From: Polaromonas glacialis
GTDB taxonomy: Bacteria; Pseudomonadota; Gammaproteobacteria; Burkholderiales; Burkholderiaceae_C
Reading direction: 5' to 3'
DNA length: 64,000 bases
NCBI RefSeq assembly: GCF_000709345.1
Contig: NZ_KL448325.1
Location: forward strand, 1 to 64,000
Translations under genes and position numbers: made by a program
Part shown: positions 33,528-42,584 of the stretch, one piece after another
Layout: every line of letters begins with the position of its first letter
Position numbering within the stretch: the first letter of the stretch is position 1
The notes under the pieces: generated by a model
What the model was told of the DNA's origin: nothing
Databases searched by the model: none
What the model saw: only the letters and a program-made list of their open reading frames with translations

Positions 33528-35267
33528 TCAAAAACTGCGCCGTACCGACAGGGAAACGAAATTCCGGTCTTTCAAGGTCTGCGCGTAGGTGTTCGTGCCA
33601 TTGAGGGCGGGGTTGGTAGACGAAAACGCGCCTGTGTTTTCCTTGCCGTAGTAGTGGGTGTAGCCCAACGAGAAATCCCAGACAGTCAGGTAGTTGCCGG
33701 TCAGCGTCAGGGTAACGTCCCCGCCCTTGTCGGGCCCGAACACCACCACCGGCGACTTGCCGCTGTTGTAACCCACTGAAATAGACGGCGTGAGGTCCAG
33801 GCCGTCCATCACGTTGCGCTGCGGCGCAGCGAATGCCATACGCACAGCGGCCGCGCTGCGGTCTGTACCTGGGTCCAAGGCTCCTTTGGAGCGGAATGCG
33901 TTGGCCGCTGTAGGCGTGCAGTTGCGGGTACAACTGGTCAGCTGGTTGTAGGCCACCTCCATGGTGAGGCTGGGTTCGTTGGACAGGAAGAACCGCGGCA
34001 TGGTCCAGATCATCGACAAATTGACGTGAGCCGTATTACCGATGGCGTAGAACGGGTGATCGTTGTTGTCCGCCACCCCGGTTACGGCTTGCGGGTTGCT
34101 GGTAAGCGGCGTGCCGCGGCGCGCCGAGACTTCGGCAGCGTAGTTGATGGCACCCACGGTGGTGGTGGCGCTGAGGCCGAAGGCTTTGATGCCCTCCGGG
34201 AAGAGTAACTGGTACTGCCCCAGCCCGGCACCAACGATGCCGGTCGGCAATGGCGCTCGGCTATAAGCTACGGGCGTCTTGGCGTGGTAGCGGGTCGCAT
34301 AGGCGCCAAGGTCGAATTCTCCCAGGTTCGTGCGCAGGCCCAGGCCGAACTGTCCACTGTCTTTCGCATTGATGTCGGCTCCGTGCGCCAAGCCGTTGCC
34401 CGGCACACCGGGTACGACCCGTATCCTCTCAGCGCCAGCGCCCACGTGGTCCACCACTGAAAAGTAGCTGCCGACTGCGGGCAGGCGGGTGCTCTTCCAA
34501 TCGTATTGGTAGTAGCCCATCAAGGTCAGAGCCGGCGACAGCTGAACCTGGCCCGAGAGTTGCCCCACCGGCATGATGATTTCCTTAGTGGTCGATCCCG
34601 GCACTGATGTGGCCTTGATCGCATCCACCGGCGACTGGGTTCCGGCAATGGCGTTGGCGCCGAAGAACAGGCTCTCGCCCCAGAGCACCGTGTGCCGGCC
34701 CAGGCGGCCGCTCACGCGTGCAGTGCCGACGTCGGTTGCGCCAAAAACAAAGGCATCCAGCACCTCGGCCTTGCGTCCGTGCAGATTGCGCGTGGCATCG
34801 GTGAATTCGTTGTACGGCACCGACAGCGAGTTGTTGGTGGCTCTGGAGTCGTTGGCATTGGACCGGTTGTAGACCGCGTCATACCAGCCCGCCGCGCTGA
34901 CACGCAGGCCAAAATCCTTGCGGTAGACCAGGTCCAGTTCGGACAACAGGTCGATTCGGTTGGAGATGAGGCGGCCCCGCTTGAAGTTGCGGTCGCCGTC
35001 GTCGGCGCTGAGCGCACTAGGGCCAGTGGCACCACCCGTTGGAGGCGGGGCGAATCCGGTAAGGGTAGTTGAAGGACTCTTGACGCGGGCGCCAAGAGAA
35101 TACTTGACCGTGTTGTCCCAGCGCAGTTGGAAGTCGGGGTTGCTCATTTCGATGGGCGCTGCAAGCGAGCAGGTGGCCGCAGCTACCAGGCTGGTGGCGA
35201 CGGCCACGGATCGAAGCCGTTGGCGAGACGCGCTGTTCCGTGTCATGGAAATTCTTTTTACGCTCAT
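33528..35267 (-). CDS. DUF1302 outer-membrane beta-barrel protein
   Basis: ATG 35267 follows TAAGGAGACAAGA. The 579-residue product has a signal peptide (VAVATSLVAAATCSLAA) and the DUF1302 beginning FQLRWDNTVKYSLGARV, NFKRGRLISNRIDLLSELDL and GRLGRHTVLWGESLFFGANA. The C-terminus, DRNFVSLSVRRSF, ends in phenylalanine as expected for outer-membrane barrels. It probably forms a channel for hydrophobic substrates. It is the first gene of the minus-strand run and faces the LysR genes across a 352-bp gap. Confidence 0.92.
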   Translation of the reverse strand: MSVKRISMTRNSASRQRLRSVAVATSLVAAATCSLAAPIEMSNPDFQLRWDNTVKYSLGARVKSPSTTLTGFAPPPTGGATGPSALSADDGDRNFKRGRLISNRIDLLSELDLVYRKDFGLRVSAAGWYDAVYNRSNANDSRATNNSLSVPYNEFTDATRNLHGRKAEVLDAFVFGATDVGTARVSGRLGRHTVLWGESLFFGANAIAGTQSPVDAIKATSVPGSTTKEIIMPVGQLSGQVQLSPALTLMGYYQYDWKSTRLPAVGSYFSVVDHVGAGAERIRVVPGVPGNGLAHGADINAKDSGQFGLGLRTNLGEFDLGAYATRYHAKTPVAYSRAPLPTGIVGAGLGQYQLLFPEGIKAFGLSATTTVGAINYAAEVSARRGTPLTSNPQAVTGVADNNDHPFYAIGNTAHVNLSMIWTMPRFFLSNEPSLTMEVAYNQLTSCTRNCTPTAANAFRSKGALDPGTDRSAAAVRMAFAAPQRNVMDGLDLTPSISVGYNSGKSPVVVFGPDKGGDVTLTLTGNYLTVWDFSLGYTHYYGKENTGAFSSTNPALNGTNTYAQTLKDRNFVSLSVRRSF

Positions 35268-35343
35268 TCTTGTCTCCTTAATTTGATGGTAGGGCGCATG
35301 GGCTCTGATTACTGATCTGCCCAGCAACATAAAGATCGGCCAG

Positions 35344-35430
35344 TCATAGCGACCGCAAAATTACCTCCTTCATGGTCTTGCTGGTACCGGTGTAGATTCG
35401 TTGCACGCACGCATCGGTGTCAAAGCAACA
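35344..35430 (-). pseudogene. 3' end remnant of an acyl-CoA dehydrogenase gene
   Basis: The last 27 codons of a short frame, TDACVQRIYTGTSKTMKEVI followed by LRSL and stop, match the end of acyl-CoA dehydrogenases (CVQRIYAGTSEIMKELIAR). Nothing else of the gene remains upstream. It lies in the regulatory gap between DUF1302 and the LysR pair. Confidence 0.7.
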
Positions 35431-35619
35431 CAGGGTTTCAACTTGAAAGATCAATTCCATGTCCTCGTTTAGTCTGGATCGCGTATCCGGGTTGGGTTGG
35501 AATATAGGCAGCTCTCGACGACATGGAAAATGATTAATACTGCTGCGCATCAGTTGGATACTTGATAAATTCGGGTTATCCCGTAGCACCTCTGGCAAGC
35601 AACTTACGACAATGGGCCC

Positions 35620-36633
35620 ATGTTTCCCAAGTTATTGCACATCAGTCTCTTTGTCGCCGTGTACGAGGAAGGCTCGTTCACGGCGGCTGCCAGCCGCGAG
35701 GGGCTGGGCCAGTCCGGCGTTTCCGCGCATGTGCGGCAGTTGGAAACGCAACTGGGCGTACAGCTTTTCGCGCGCGACCGCGCGATCGTTCCCACACCGG
35801 CCGGCCATGCCTACTATCGCCAGTGCGTGCAGCTGCTGCGCACGCATGCGGTCGCATGCCACGCGGTCGGCCGCCGCGCGGAGCAGCCCGCCGGCGCGCT
35901 GCGCATCGGCATGATCCCGACCATAAGCCGCTCGGTATTTAGCCGGGCGCTGCTCGCCTTTGAGGCGTCTTATCCCACCGTTTCGATCCAATTGACTGAA
36001 GGTTCCGGCAGCGTGATTGCGACCGCGGTGCGGCGCGGAATGCTGGATTTCGGCATCACGCAGCGCATGCCGGACGACGCCAGCGGAACCAGCGGGCTGC
36101 GCACCTCGTTGTTCACCAGAACACCGGCGTTTCTGGTTTCCTCACCCGACTCTGACTTGCCCCATTGCGAGCCGGTTCGCCTGCGCGACATCAAGGACCT
36201 GCACCTGGTGCTGCCCGTCGGGCGACGGCCGCTGCTCGAACAGTACCTGATCGACCACAAGGTCCAGGTCGCGCAGCGGCTCAGCTGGTTCGAGTCCATG
36301 CTGGGCGCCATGGACCTGGTCCGTTCCAGCCACTGGACGGCCGTAATTTCCGGACTGTTCATCGCCGACGACCTGCGGCGCCGGCGTTTTACGCTCAACC
36401 CACTGGCCGATCCCATACTCTGGGACGATCTGCTGCTGGTGGAGCCGGAACGCAAGCCCTTGTCCATGGTTGCCCACGACTTCATCGGCTTGTTGAGCAA
36501 GGCCACCGAAGAGATCAACATGATCCCGATCCGCATCGCCCATGGCGAGCGGTTGCCCAGCCTCGGCCAGACGCTCGGCCCTGAGCAACCATTGAGCTTG
36601 CTGCCTGCACTGGTCACTGCTTCCCATGGATGA
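35620..36633 (+). CDS. LysR-family transcriptional regulator (first of a tandem pair)
   Basis: A 337-residue protein with N-terminal helix-turn-helix (HISLFVAVYEEGSFTAAASR, GVSAHVRQLETQLGVQLFAR) and a periplasmic-binding-like effector domain starting GALRIGMIPTISRS. It is divergent from the DUF1302 operon across a gap and so probably regulates it. Its stop overlaps the start of a second LysR gene by eight bases. The two HTH regions are similar (FVAVYEE..FTAAA), suggesting duplication. Confidence 0.92.
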   Translation: MFPKLLHISLFVAVYEEGSFTAAASREGLGQSGVSAHVRQLETQLGVQLFARDRAIVPTPAGHAYYRQCVQLLRTHAVACHAVGRRAEQPAGALRIGMIPTISRSVFSRALLAFEASYPTVSIQLTEGSGSVIATAVRRGMLDFGITQRMPDDASGTSGLRTSLFTRTPAFLVSSPDSDLPHCEPVRLRDIKDLHLVLPVGRRPLLEQYLIDHKVQVAQRLSWFESMLGAMDLVRSSHWTAVISGLFIADDLRRRRFTLNPLADPILWDDLLLVEPERKPLSMVAHDFIGLLSKATEEINMIPIRIAHGERLPSLGQTLGPEQPLSLLPALVTASHG

Positions 36634-37618
36634 ATCGCTGCCCGGCCTGCGGGAGATCAGAATGTTCGTGGCGGTGTATGAGGAGCGGTCCTTCACCGCC
36701 GCGGCGGCACGCGAATTCGCCACCCAGTCGGGCATCTCTCAGCATGTCAAGCAAATCGAAGAATCCCTGGGCGTACAGTTGTTCAACCGGCATAACAAGA
36801 TTGTGGATTCCACCGCGGCGGGCACCTTGTTCTACCAGCACTGCCTGGAGGTGCTGGCTGCCAACTCCAAGGCCCTGCTGGCGCTGGGCGCCTTCGAGTC
36901 CGGCCTTGCCGGCGAAGTCCGCTTCGGGCTGACGCCCACACTAGCGACCCATCAGCTCGCGCCGGCCTATCTGCGCCTGATGACGCAGAACCCCAACGCC
37001 TCCATCGCGGTGGTGGACGCCCCCAGCAACATGCTGATGGACATGGTGCGGGCTAGGGAACTCGACTTTGCAATCATTCCGTCGATTTCGCAGCCGCCTG
37101 CGGATCTGGTCACGACGGTCTTTGCCGCCACGCCTGGGTTCCTGGTCTCATCCACCACCCACGCCAGCGGCTTCAGGCATGGGGAAGCCATCAAATTCGA
37201 CGCGCTGGCGGGCCTCAAGCTACTAGCCTCTGACAGCCGCGAGCATGCCCGGTGGATCGGCGCGCAGCTGGACATGCTTTCGGGTCCAGGTCCTCGTTAC
37301 CAGCTGGGCGCCGTTCTGGCAACACTAGACCTGATCCGGCAAAGCGATTGGATGGCCATTCTTCCCGGGCTGCTGTTCGTTCACGACATCAGCGCCGATC
37401 CTTCGGAGCGGGACTTCAGAATCAACCCCTTCTCCGGCTCCGGTCTGACGCTGGAACTGCGGCTGGTGCAGCCGCCTCATCCAACGCCTTCCCCGCTAAC
37501 GCTGGCAGCCATACGCATCCTTCAAGAAGTGACCCAGGAGCACCTCTTGCTGCTACGCAATTTCTCGTCGGACAACGAGTCGACCGGGGGACAGCCTCGC
37601 GCTCGCATCGAGTGCTAA
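36626..37618 (+). CDS. LysR-family transcriptional regulator (second of a tandem pair)
   Basis: The ATG lies inside the end of the previous LysR gene, giving translational coupling. The 330-residue protein has the HTH region EIRMFVAVYEERSFTAAAAR and GISQHVKQIEESLGVQLFNR, then an effector domain from GEVRFGLTPTLATHQLAPAY. The two proteins could act as a heteromer or sense different ligands of one pathway. Target genes are likely the divergent run at 19.5-35.3 kb. Confidence 0.92.
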   Translation: MDESLPGLREIRMFVAVYEERSFTAAAAREFATQSGISQHVKQIEESLGVQLFNRHNKIVDSTAAGTLFYQHCLEVLAANSKALLALGAFESGLAGEVRFGLTPTLATHQLAPAYLRLMTQNPNASIAVVDAPSNMLMDMVRARELDFAIIPSISQPPADLVTTVFAATPGFLVSSTTHASGFRHGEAIKFDALAGLKLLASDSREHARWIGAQLDMLSGPGPRYQLGAVLATLDLIRQSDWMAILPGLLFVHDISADPSERDFRINPFSGSGLTLELRLVQPPHPTPSPLTLAAIRILQEVTQEHLLLLRNFSSDNESTGGQPRARIEC

Positions 37619-37965
37619 ATCCAGCTTCCCGGGCGCCAGTTGTCGCGGCTGAGTCTTCGAGCGCGCGCAACATGGGAAATTGCAAAGCGGTCCATCATCA
37701 TTGCGCAAGGCATGCAGGCAAATCTATAATTCTGGAAAATCGTGTAAGTCTCTAGCAATGATATCCCCCTGTGCCCCAGATAGAAGTGTCTCCTTTTCAT
37801 CGTGCGGAGGGCAGCGAGGGTGGGCAAGGTCAGATTGATGAGCTAGAAGGAGGCGCAGTGCGATTGGGGTCAAGATTGTGTGGAGATCAACAGTCATTGA
37901 GCTTATCGTCTCAGGCAAATTTCATACAGGATCTTTACCGAAGGTCGCCTTTACATCAACCAAAT
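37619..37965. other. Gene-free gap between the LysR pair and the NTF2 gene
   Basis: About 350 bases, by eye richer in A and T than the flanking DNA. No convincing frame or hairpin terminator is seen on either strand. Confidence 0.5.
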
Positions 37966-38385
37966 TCAGTCAGACTTCATCGTCACTTTCTGACTTCGTT
38001 GTTCGGCCATCTTGATCATTGGAAATGGATCATAGTAATAAGGTCGTATTTCACAAATTTTATTGTCACGGAACTTAATAACCTCTGCTACCGCCAAAGG
38101 CTGCCCGTCATGGCCTTCCAAAGTGAACTCCACGAGTCCCATAGCGTATCCTTCGCCAACCGTAGTGGCGATATGATCAATCTTGCGAATTGCCAGAGCT
38201 TTTAGCACGATCGGAATCAATTCGCGAAATGCATCTTTACTCCTATAAGTTCCTCCAAAAGGCATGAAGTAGGGGATTGTGATTTGAAAATCGTCGGTGA
38301 GCAATTCGCGTGCCGCAATTTGATTTCCGGCGAGACCTAGCGCGTAGTGCTGATGAACAAGCGACAGCTGTTCCTCGTGAGTCAT
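37966..38385 (-). CDS. SnoaL-like NTF2-fold protein, start separated from its ribosome-binding site by an IS
   Basis: The 139-residue protein (MTHEEQLSLVHQHYALGLAG, FQITIPYFMPFGGTYRSKDA, EVIKFRDNKICEIRPYYYDP) is a small NTF2/SnoaL polyketide-cyclase-like protein, perhaps an isomerase or hydratase. Its coding frame is intact. An IS982 element ends six bases in front of the ATG. In the restored target sequence AAGGAG stands eight bases upstream of the ATG, but it now lies at 39409-39414 on the far side of the element. Expression is probably lost or depends on the IS. Confidence 0.82.
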   Translation of the reverse strand: MTHEEQLSLVHQHYALGLAGNQIAARELLTDDFQITIPYFMPFGGTYRSKDAFRELIPIVLKALAIRKIDHIATTVGEGYAMGLVEFTLEGHDGQPLAVAEVIKFRDNKICEIRPYYYDPFPMIKMAEQRSQKVTMKSD

Positions 38386-38390
38386 AATTA

Positions 38391-39401
38391 ACCTGAGTTC
38401 TGGATAGCGAAAGGAGTCAGTTCACGGCCAGGGGGTCCCGACAATCCCATACCGCAATGCGAGGCTTCACGGGTTGCAGGCAGTACGCCACGATGCCGGC
38501 CATCAGGTTGACAGCAAAATTCATGGGCGAACGGTGCCGGGTGTGCTCAATATGGCACAGGTTCTTGAGTTCATCGAACACGGTCTCCACCAGCGAGCGC
38601 TTGCGCAGCAGCGCCTGGTCGCACTCAGAATGCACGACCGTTTTCATGTTCTTGCGTACCCGCGTGACGAGGTCGATGCCGTTGTCCTTCATCTTCTGCG
38701 AAAACTCCTTGCCAATGTAGCCCTTGTCGGCGTACAGCTTGCCAAACAGATTGGAGGCGATGGCCAGCAATCCTTTGCGGTTCAATCCACGTTGCCCGGC
38801 GTGACCTTGATGGCCAGCAATTCGCCCTGGTGGTTGATGACCGCGTGCAGCTTGAAGCCATAAAACCACCCGGTAGACGATTTGCCGCGCTGGGCAATGC
38901 CCTTGAAAACCTTGTGGCGCTTAATGCGCAGGTTGTGGCAGACGACCAGCGGTGTGGCGTCGGCAATCGACAACCCTGTGCAGGTGCCCTTGAGCGTCTC
39001 GAACAAGGCTGCCAGCACCACCGCGCAGCGCAGTATCAGGGCCACGAAGCGGGTATACGACAGCCGGCGGGGAAATTCCGCGGTCATGAAGCGGCACACG
39101 GTGCCCCGGAAGAACTCCTTGAACTGCCGGCCGAGCATCGTGTGAAACAGCACTGGAATCGTGGTCATCTCGGACAGCGACATCGCGCCCGGCCGGTTGC
39201 GCCGCTGTTTGTCGCTGGTGTCGAGCATGCGCTGCGCAAGCAGCGGCTCAAATTGCTGTCAGAAGTCGTCGATGAGGCAGAACAACTCCGTGGTCTTGTC
39301 CATGATGGGGCACCTCCATAAGCATTGGGTGCGCCAATTTTGCAGTCGGTCACCCCTTGCTTGCACGCCGTACGGAGACTGCGCTTATCCAGAACTCAGG
39401 T
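38391..39401 (-). mobile_element. IS982-family insertion sequence, defective
   Basis: The ends are inverted repeats: 38391-38406 (ACCTGAGTTCTGGATA) is the reverse complement of 39386-39401. The 6-mer TAATTA flanks both sides (38385-38390 and 39402-39407) as target duplication. The only gene is a transposase with a stop and a frameshift, so the element can move only with help from another copy. Length 1011 bp, as usual for IS982. Confidence 0.9.
38417..39303 (-). pseudogene. IS982-family transposase with a stop and a frameshift
   Basis: From ATG 39303 the frame begins MDKTTELFCLIDDF and meets a TGA at 39259-39261 where family members continue (QQFEPLLAQRMLDTSDKQRR). It resumes through GAMSLSEMTTIPVLFHTM and SIADATPLVVCHNLRIKRHK to LLAIKVTPGNVD. 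Near 38785 one base is missing, and the rest, FGKLYADKGYIGKEFSQKMK to VWDCRDPLAVN, is in another frame. The DDE residues lie in SIADATP, YADKGY and RSLVETVFDELK. Two lesions make it inactive. Confidence 0.9.
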
Positions 39402-39408
39402 TAATTAT

Positions 39409-39414
39409 CTCCTT
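39409..39414 (-). promoter_or_regulatory. Displaced ribosome-binding site
   Basis: Read on the minus strand this is AAGGAG. In the sequence restored by removing the IS982 element and one TAATTA copy, it lies at normal distance from the ATG of the NTF2 gene (38385). In the present sequence no start codon of that gene follows it. Confidence 0.75.
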
Positions 39415-39470
39415 GTGTCCATGCTAACGGTGGCGACCTGAGGGAGGTGCCACTCCCGGCGATTTGTGAT

Positions 39471-40025
39471 TTAGGCGTCTGCGAGTGATTTTTCTGCAGT
39501 CGGGGTGCCGGAATATCCTGCGACTTTTCGCAGAACGCGATCAGTGCCGTCGCGACGAGTATTCGAAGCGTCGGGATGATCGTCGAAAAAGTTACCCTTG
39601 GGATAGCGGTACATCCAGTCGACCATGAGGCGGCGTTCAGCGATTAGCCAAACGCCATCACGGCGTTCAAACCGATCGAAATAGCGCGCCCACAACTTGA
39701 CGGTATCGCCTTTCCAGTGATGCCGATCGGAGGCTTCGTGGTCAGCTTGTAAATAGGTTTCGACATAGGCAATCTCTGGACCGTCGAATTCGACCAAGCT
39801 ATTGCCGAGGAAATGCATTGTGCGTTCGAAGCGTGGCATTTCGTCAGTCAAAAACTGGAAGAAACCCTCGGCTCCCCCGACATGCAGGCTCTCGGGAAAA
39901 TGGATGTAAGCGTCTTTATGGAATGCGCCACGCACCAATGACATGTCGATCCGGTCAAGGCCACGGCAATAGCGCAGCAGAACATCGTGGATTTCGGTGC
40001 GCGCGGCGAGTTCTTCGAGAGTCAT
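39471..40025 (-). CDS. SnoaL-like NTF2-fold protein
   Basis: A 184-residue protein with CAGGAGATAACT before its ATG. Family pattern: EIHDVLLRYCRGLDRIDMSL, GAFHKDAYIHFPES, TMHFLGNSLVEFDGPEIAYV and FDRFERRDGVWLIAERRLMV. It is of the SnoaL_4 type that includes dehydratases and isomerases acting in aromatic or steroid-like pathways. It lies downstream of the CocE hydrolase gene on the same strand and may be part of its operon. Confidence 0.85.
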   Translation of the reverse strand: MTLEELAARTEIHDVLLRYCRGLDRIDMSLVRGAFHKDAYIHFPESLHVGGAEGFFQFLTDEMPRFERTMHFLGNSLVEFDGPEIAYVETYLQADHEASDRHHWKGDTVKLWARYFDRFERRDGVWLIAERRLMVDWMYRYPKGNFFDDHPDASNTRRDGTDRVLRKVAGYSGTPTAEKSLADA

Positions 40026-40171
40026 AGTTATCTCCTGTTTAAATGGGAATTAAATTTTCAGTTTTCGACTCACGGGCTCTTGTTCAGAAGAACCCGCGAT
40101 ATGCTATCGAATAAAAAATCGGTTTGTAGAAGTTACTGCTGCCAGACTGCCCGTGCAGCGGCAGCCAAGTT

Positions 40172-42445
40172 TTACGAGTCCTTCGCCGGAACAATGGGTA
40201 GCTGGATGAAACCCGGGCAATCCGGCCCGGTGTAGATCGTGTTTCGCGCGCCGTCGTGGTAGGCGGTGTTATAGCCATGCCGGGGGCCGTGATCGACCCC
40301 ATCGAACGGCTGAATGTCTACGCGTAGACGGTATCCCTTGCGGATCAAAGCCGTGTTGGGAATGATCTCGACTTCAACCGGCACTACTTCGTTACCTTCA
40401 AGTGGCGCGTAGTCGGCTTGGCGATGCGTGTGCTTGACCGTGTAGTCGGTCGATCGCGACACATCGATCTTGCGGTGTGACACCTTCAACCAGCCCTTCG
40501 CGAGCGGGTAATTAGGGACGTTCATCCCCATCGTGGTCGGGCCAGCGTAGTCGACCTCCCGGCCCTCATCATCGAGAATCCGCAGGCTGATGTAAATGTC
40601 CATGTCTTCGCTGGTAGACGAAACCCACAGCTTCGCTTTGCCATAACCCGCAAAAACCATGTCTTCTTTCACAGGCTCACTGATAAAAGAGACACCCGTC
40701 TTCCAGATTTCAAGCACGGAGGGCGGTTTGACTGGCAGAAAGCATGGGGGTATACCCGTGCGCAGTTCCAATGGAATCTCGGCGGAATAGTCGGCTTTGC
40801 GTTCAGCGGTCGGAGGCGTAAGCGACAGACGAAGGAAATCATTGCGGTACTCGTCGCCCGTCCAATCCGAAGGCGTGGCATCGAAGAACCATCGGGGATA
40901 GGTCGTCCTTGCGATAGGCCATTCATTTTCTTCCTGAATATAGGAAGCGCCATTGCCGCTGCGAATCTCCAGTCGCACTGGCGGCTTGTCCATGATGCCA
41001 TTGTCGATGTCTTTCAGCCAATGGTCAAAAAATGCCCGATGATCAGCGATGGCTGCTCGCGAATAGGGTTTGGTGAACCAATCTTCCCAAAAGTCGAGCT
41101 TTTTAGCCGCCGTGTTCGTGGCCAGATAAGCTTCGCTGCTACCTAGCTGGTGGAAATGAGCCATGTGGGTGGTACAGGCGATGGCCCAGAGGGGCACAGT
41201 TACCTTGCTCATGTCTGGGTTCATCATGATCGTGGATCTTGGCCCAAAAGCTGCGCTGGTGTCGGAGTCCTTGAAGGAGGCTTCTTTGAGCATCCCGATG
41301 AAGTCAACTGCGTTGGGTTCTCCGCACACGGCAGCAAGAACACCGGCCCTGTACCAGTGAGTGAAAAATTCTTCGTTGAGAATGCCACCGGTATACGCTA
41401 CTTCATCGTACAGATCGACATCGGTGCCGATGGCGATCATCGCTTTCAGATGCAATGGCTCAAGGCTGGCCGCTGCGTGTTGGCTCATGGCGTAGTAGGA
41501 CATGCCCCACAGTCCTACATTGCCGTTAGACCACGACTGCTCCCCCGACCAATCGATCGCATCGCGGAATGCCTCGGCCGTCTCAATACCCCAAGGCGCA
41601 AGTGTTCCGGGGTTTTTGCCTGAGCCGGGACCATCAACGCGCATCACCACGTAGTCGTGCGGAACCCAATCTACTGTATTGACAGTCTCGTGGTTCTCAA
41701 ACACCTGTCCATCGGAGTTGCCCTGGAAATAGCGCTCCTCCATTTCTTCATGAGCCTCGAAATCGGCAGCATTTGCAATCGAATGATGGTAGAACGCCCG
41801 GCCATAGGGGCCACAGTTCATGATGACTGGAAACTTGCCTTCCTTTGCAGGGCGGAACACATCTGCGTAGACGTACAGACCGTTTTGCAGCGGCACCTTG
41901 ACGTCTTTGAAACGTAATATACCGAGGATATTGCGACGAACTTCATTGCGCGCAGTTGCTGCCTTGCATAGCTGGCGCGGCATGCGATCCGTGAAGACGC
42001 CAGAAGCATCGAGTTCTTCGAGCAGCGTTGCGATCAAGGGGTCTTGCTCAAATTCGGAAACGGGGTTTCGATCAAGGCCCGCAAAGGAGATGTCGTGCCG
42101 GAAGTTAATGCGCCGTTGGCCGATGATGTCATGCACTACCGGATCAATTGCAATTCCACCGTCCAGATTACCGTCTCGATCGAGCGAGCACAAAAATCGC
42201 GCAATGTTGGTCAGGCCCGCATCGAACAGTTTGTTGATGTTGCCATCCACACGACTGACGATTTCCGCCAGATTGATGCGGGGTGCGCCCAACGCAGAGC
42301 CGATCGTGGTGCTTCCTACAAGAAACGCAACACGTTCGCCGTGGCAATACTGAAATTCGCCCTTGTCGTTCGTTAGCCCATTGACGGTTGGGGTTTGGTA
42401 TTTAAGGCCGGAAACCGGCCCGGAAAAAATGCCTGTTTGGAGCAT
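40172..42445 (-). CDS. CocE/NonD-family hydrolase with a secreted-protein-type N-terminal domain (module A, large)
   Basis: The 757-residue protein has two parts. Residues 1-170 (SGLKYQTPTVNGLTNDKGEF, YCHGERVAFLVG, NIARFLCSLDRDGNLDGGIA) resemble a beta-sandwich segment usually seen after the lipoprotein signal of surface proteins, yet no signal peptide is present. Residues 185-757 are an alpha/beta hydrolase of the X-Pro dipeptidyl peptidase/cocaine esterase family with nucleophile in GLWGMSYYAMSQ and a jelly-roll C-terminus. It probably hydrolyses an ester or amide. It follows the second CocE gene of the same TetR module. A paralogue is at 46797-49073. Confidence 0.88.
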   Translation of the reverse strand: MLQTGIFSGPVSGLKYQTPTVNGLTNDKGEFQYCHGERVAFLVGSTTIGSALGAPRINLAEIVSRVDGNINKLFDAGLTNIARFLCSLDRDGNLDGGIAIDPVVHDIIGQRRINFRHDISFAGLDRNPVSEFEQDPLIATLLEELDASGVFTDRMPRQLCKAATARNEVRRNILGILRFKDVKVPLQNGLYVYADVFRPAKEGKFPVIMNCGPYGRAFYHHSIANAADFEAHEEMEERYFQGNSDGQVFENHETVNTVDWVPHDYVVMRVDGPGSGKNPGTLAPWGIETAEAFRDAIDWSGEQSWSNGNVGLWGMSYYAMSQHAAASLEPLHLKAMIAIGTDVDLYDEVAYTGGILNEEFFTHWYRAGVLAAVCGEPNAVDFIGMLKEASFKDSDTSAAFGPRSTIMMNPDMSKVTVPLWAIACTTHMAHFHQLGSSEAYLATNTAAKKLDFWEDWFTKPYSRAAIADHRAFFDHWLKDIDNGIMDKPPVRLEIRSGNGASYIQEENEWPIARTTYPRWFFDATPSDWTGDEYRNDFLRLSLTPPTAERKADYSAEIPLELRTGIPPCFLPVKPPSVLEIWKTGVSFISEPVKEDMVFAGYGKAKLWVSSTSEDMDIYISLRILDDEGREVDYAGPTTMGMNVPNYPLAKGWLKVSHRKIDVSRSTDYTVKHTHRQADYAPLEGNEVVPVEVEIIPNTALIRKGYRLRVDIQPFDGVDHGPRHGYNTAYHDGARNTIYTGPDCPGFIQLPIVPAKDS

Positions 42446-42584
42446 GCTGAATTCCTTTCAGGAGTCTTATCGACCCATGGGTCTTAATCGCGATGACAGC
42501 TGAATCAAAAAAAGTCATCGCAGGGGAAGTCCGTTTTCTCAGGACGGTTACGGTGTCATGCTTGGGCTCATGCGGTTGAAATAC

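Noticed and set aside
33517..33933. N-terminal extension of the DUF1329-like partial copy
   Set aside because: The residues before ATG 33516 are an out-of-frame reading of the DUF1302 gene end; a ribosome-binding-like GAGAAC precedes the ATG at 33516.
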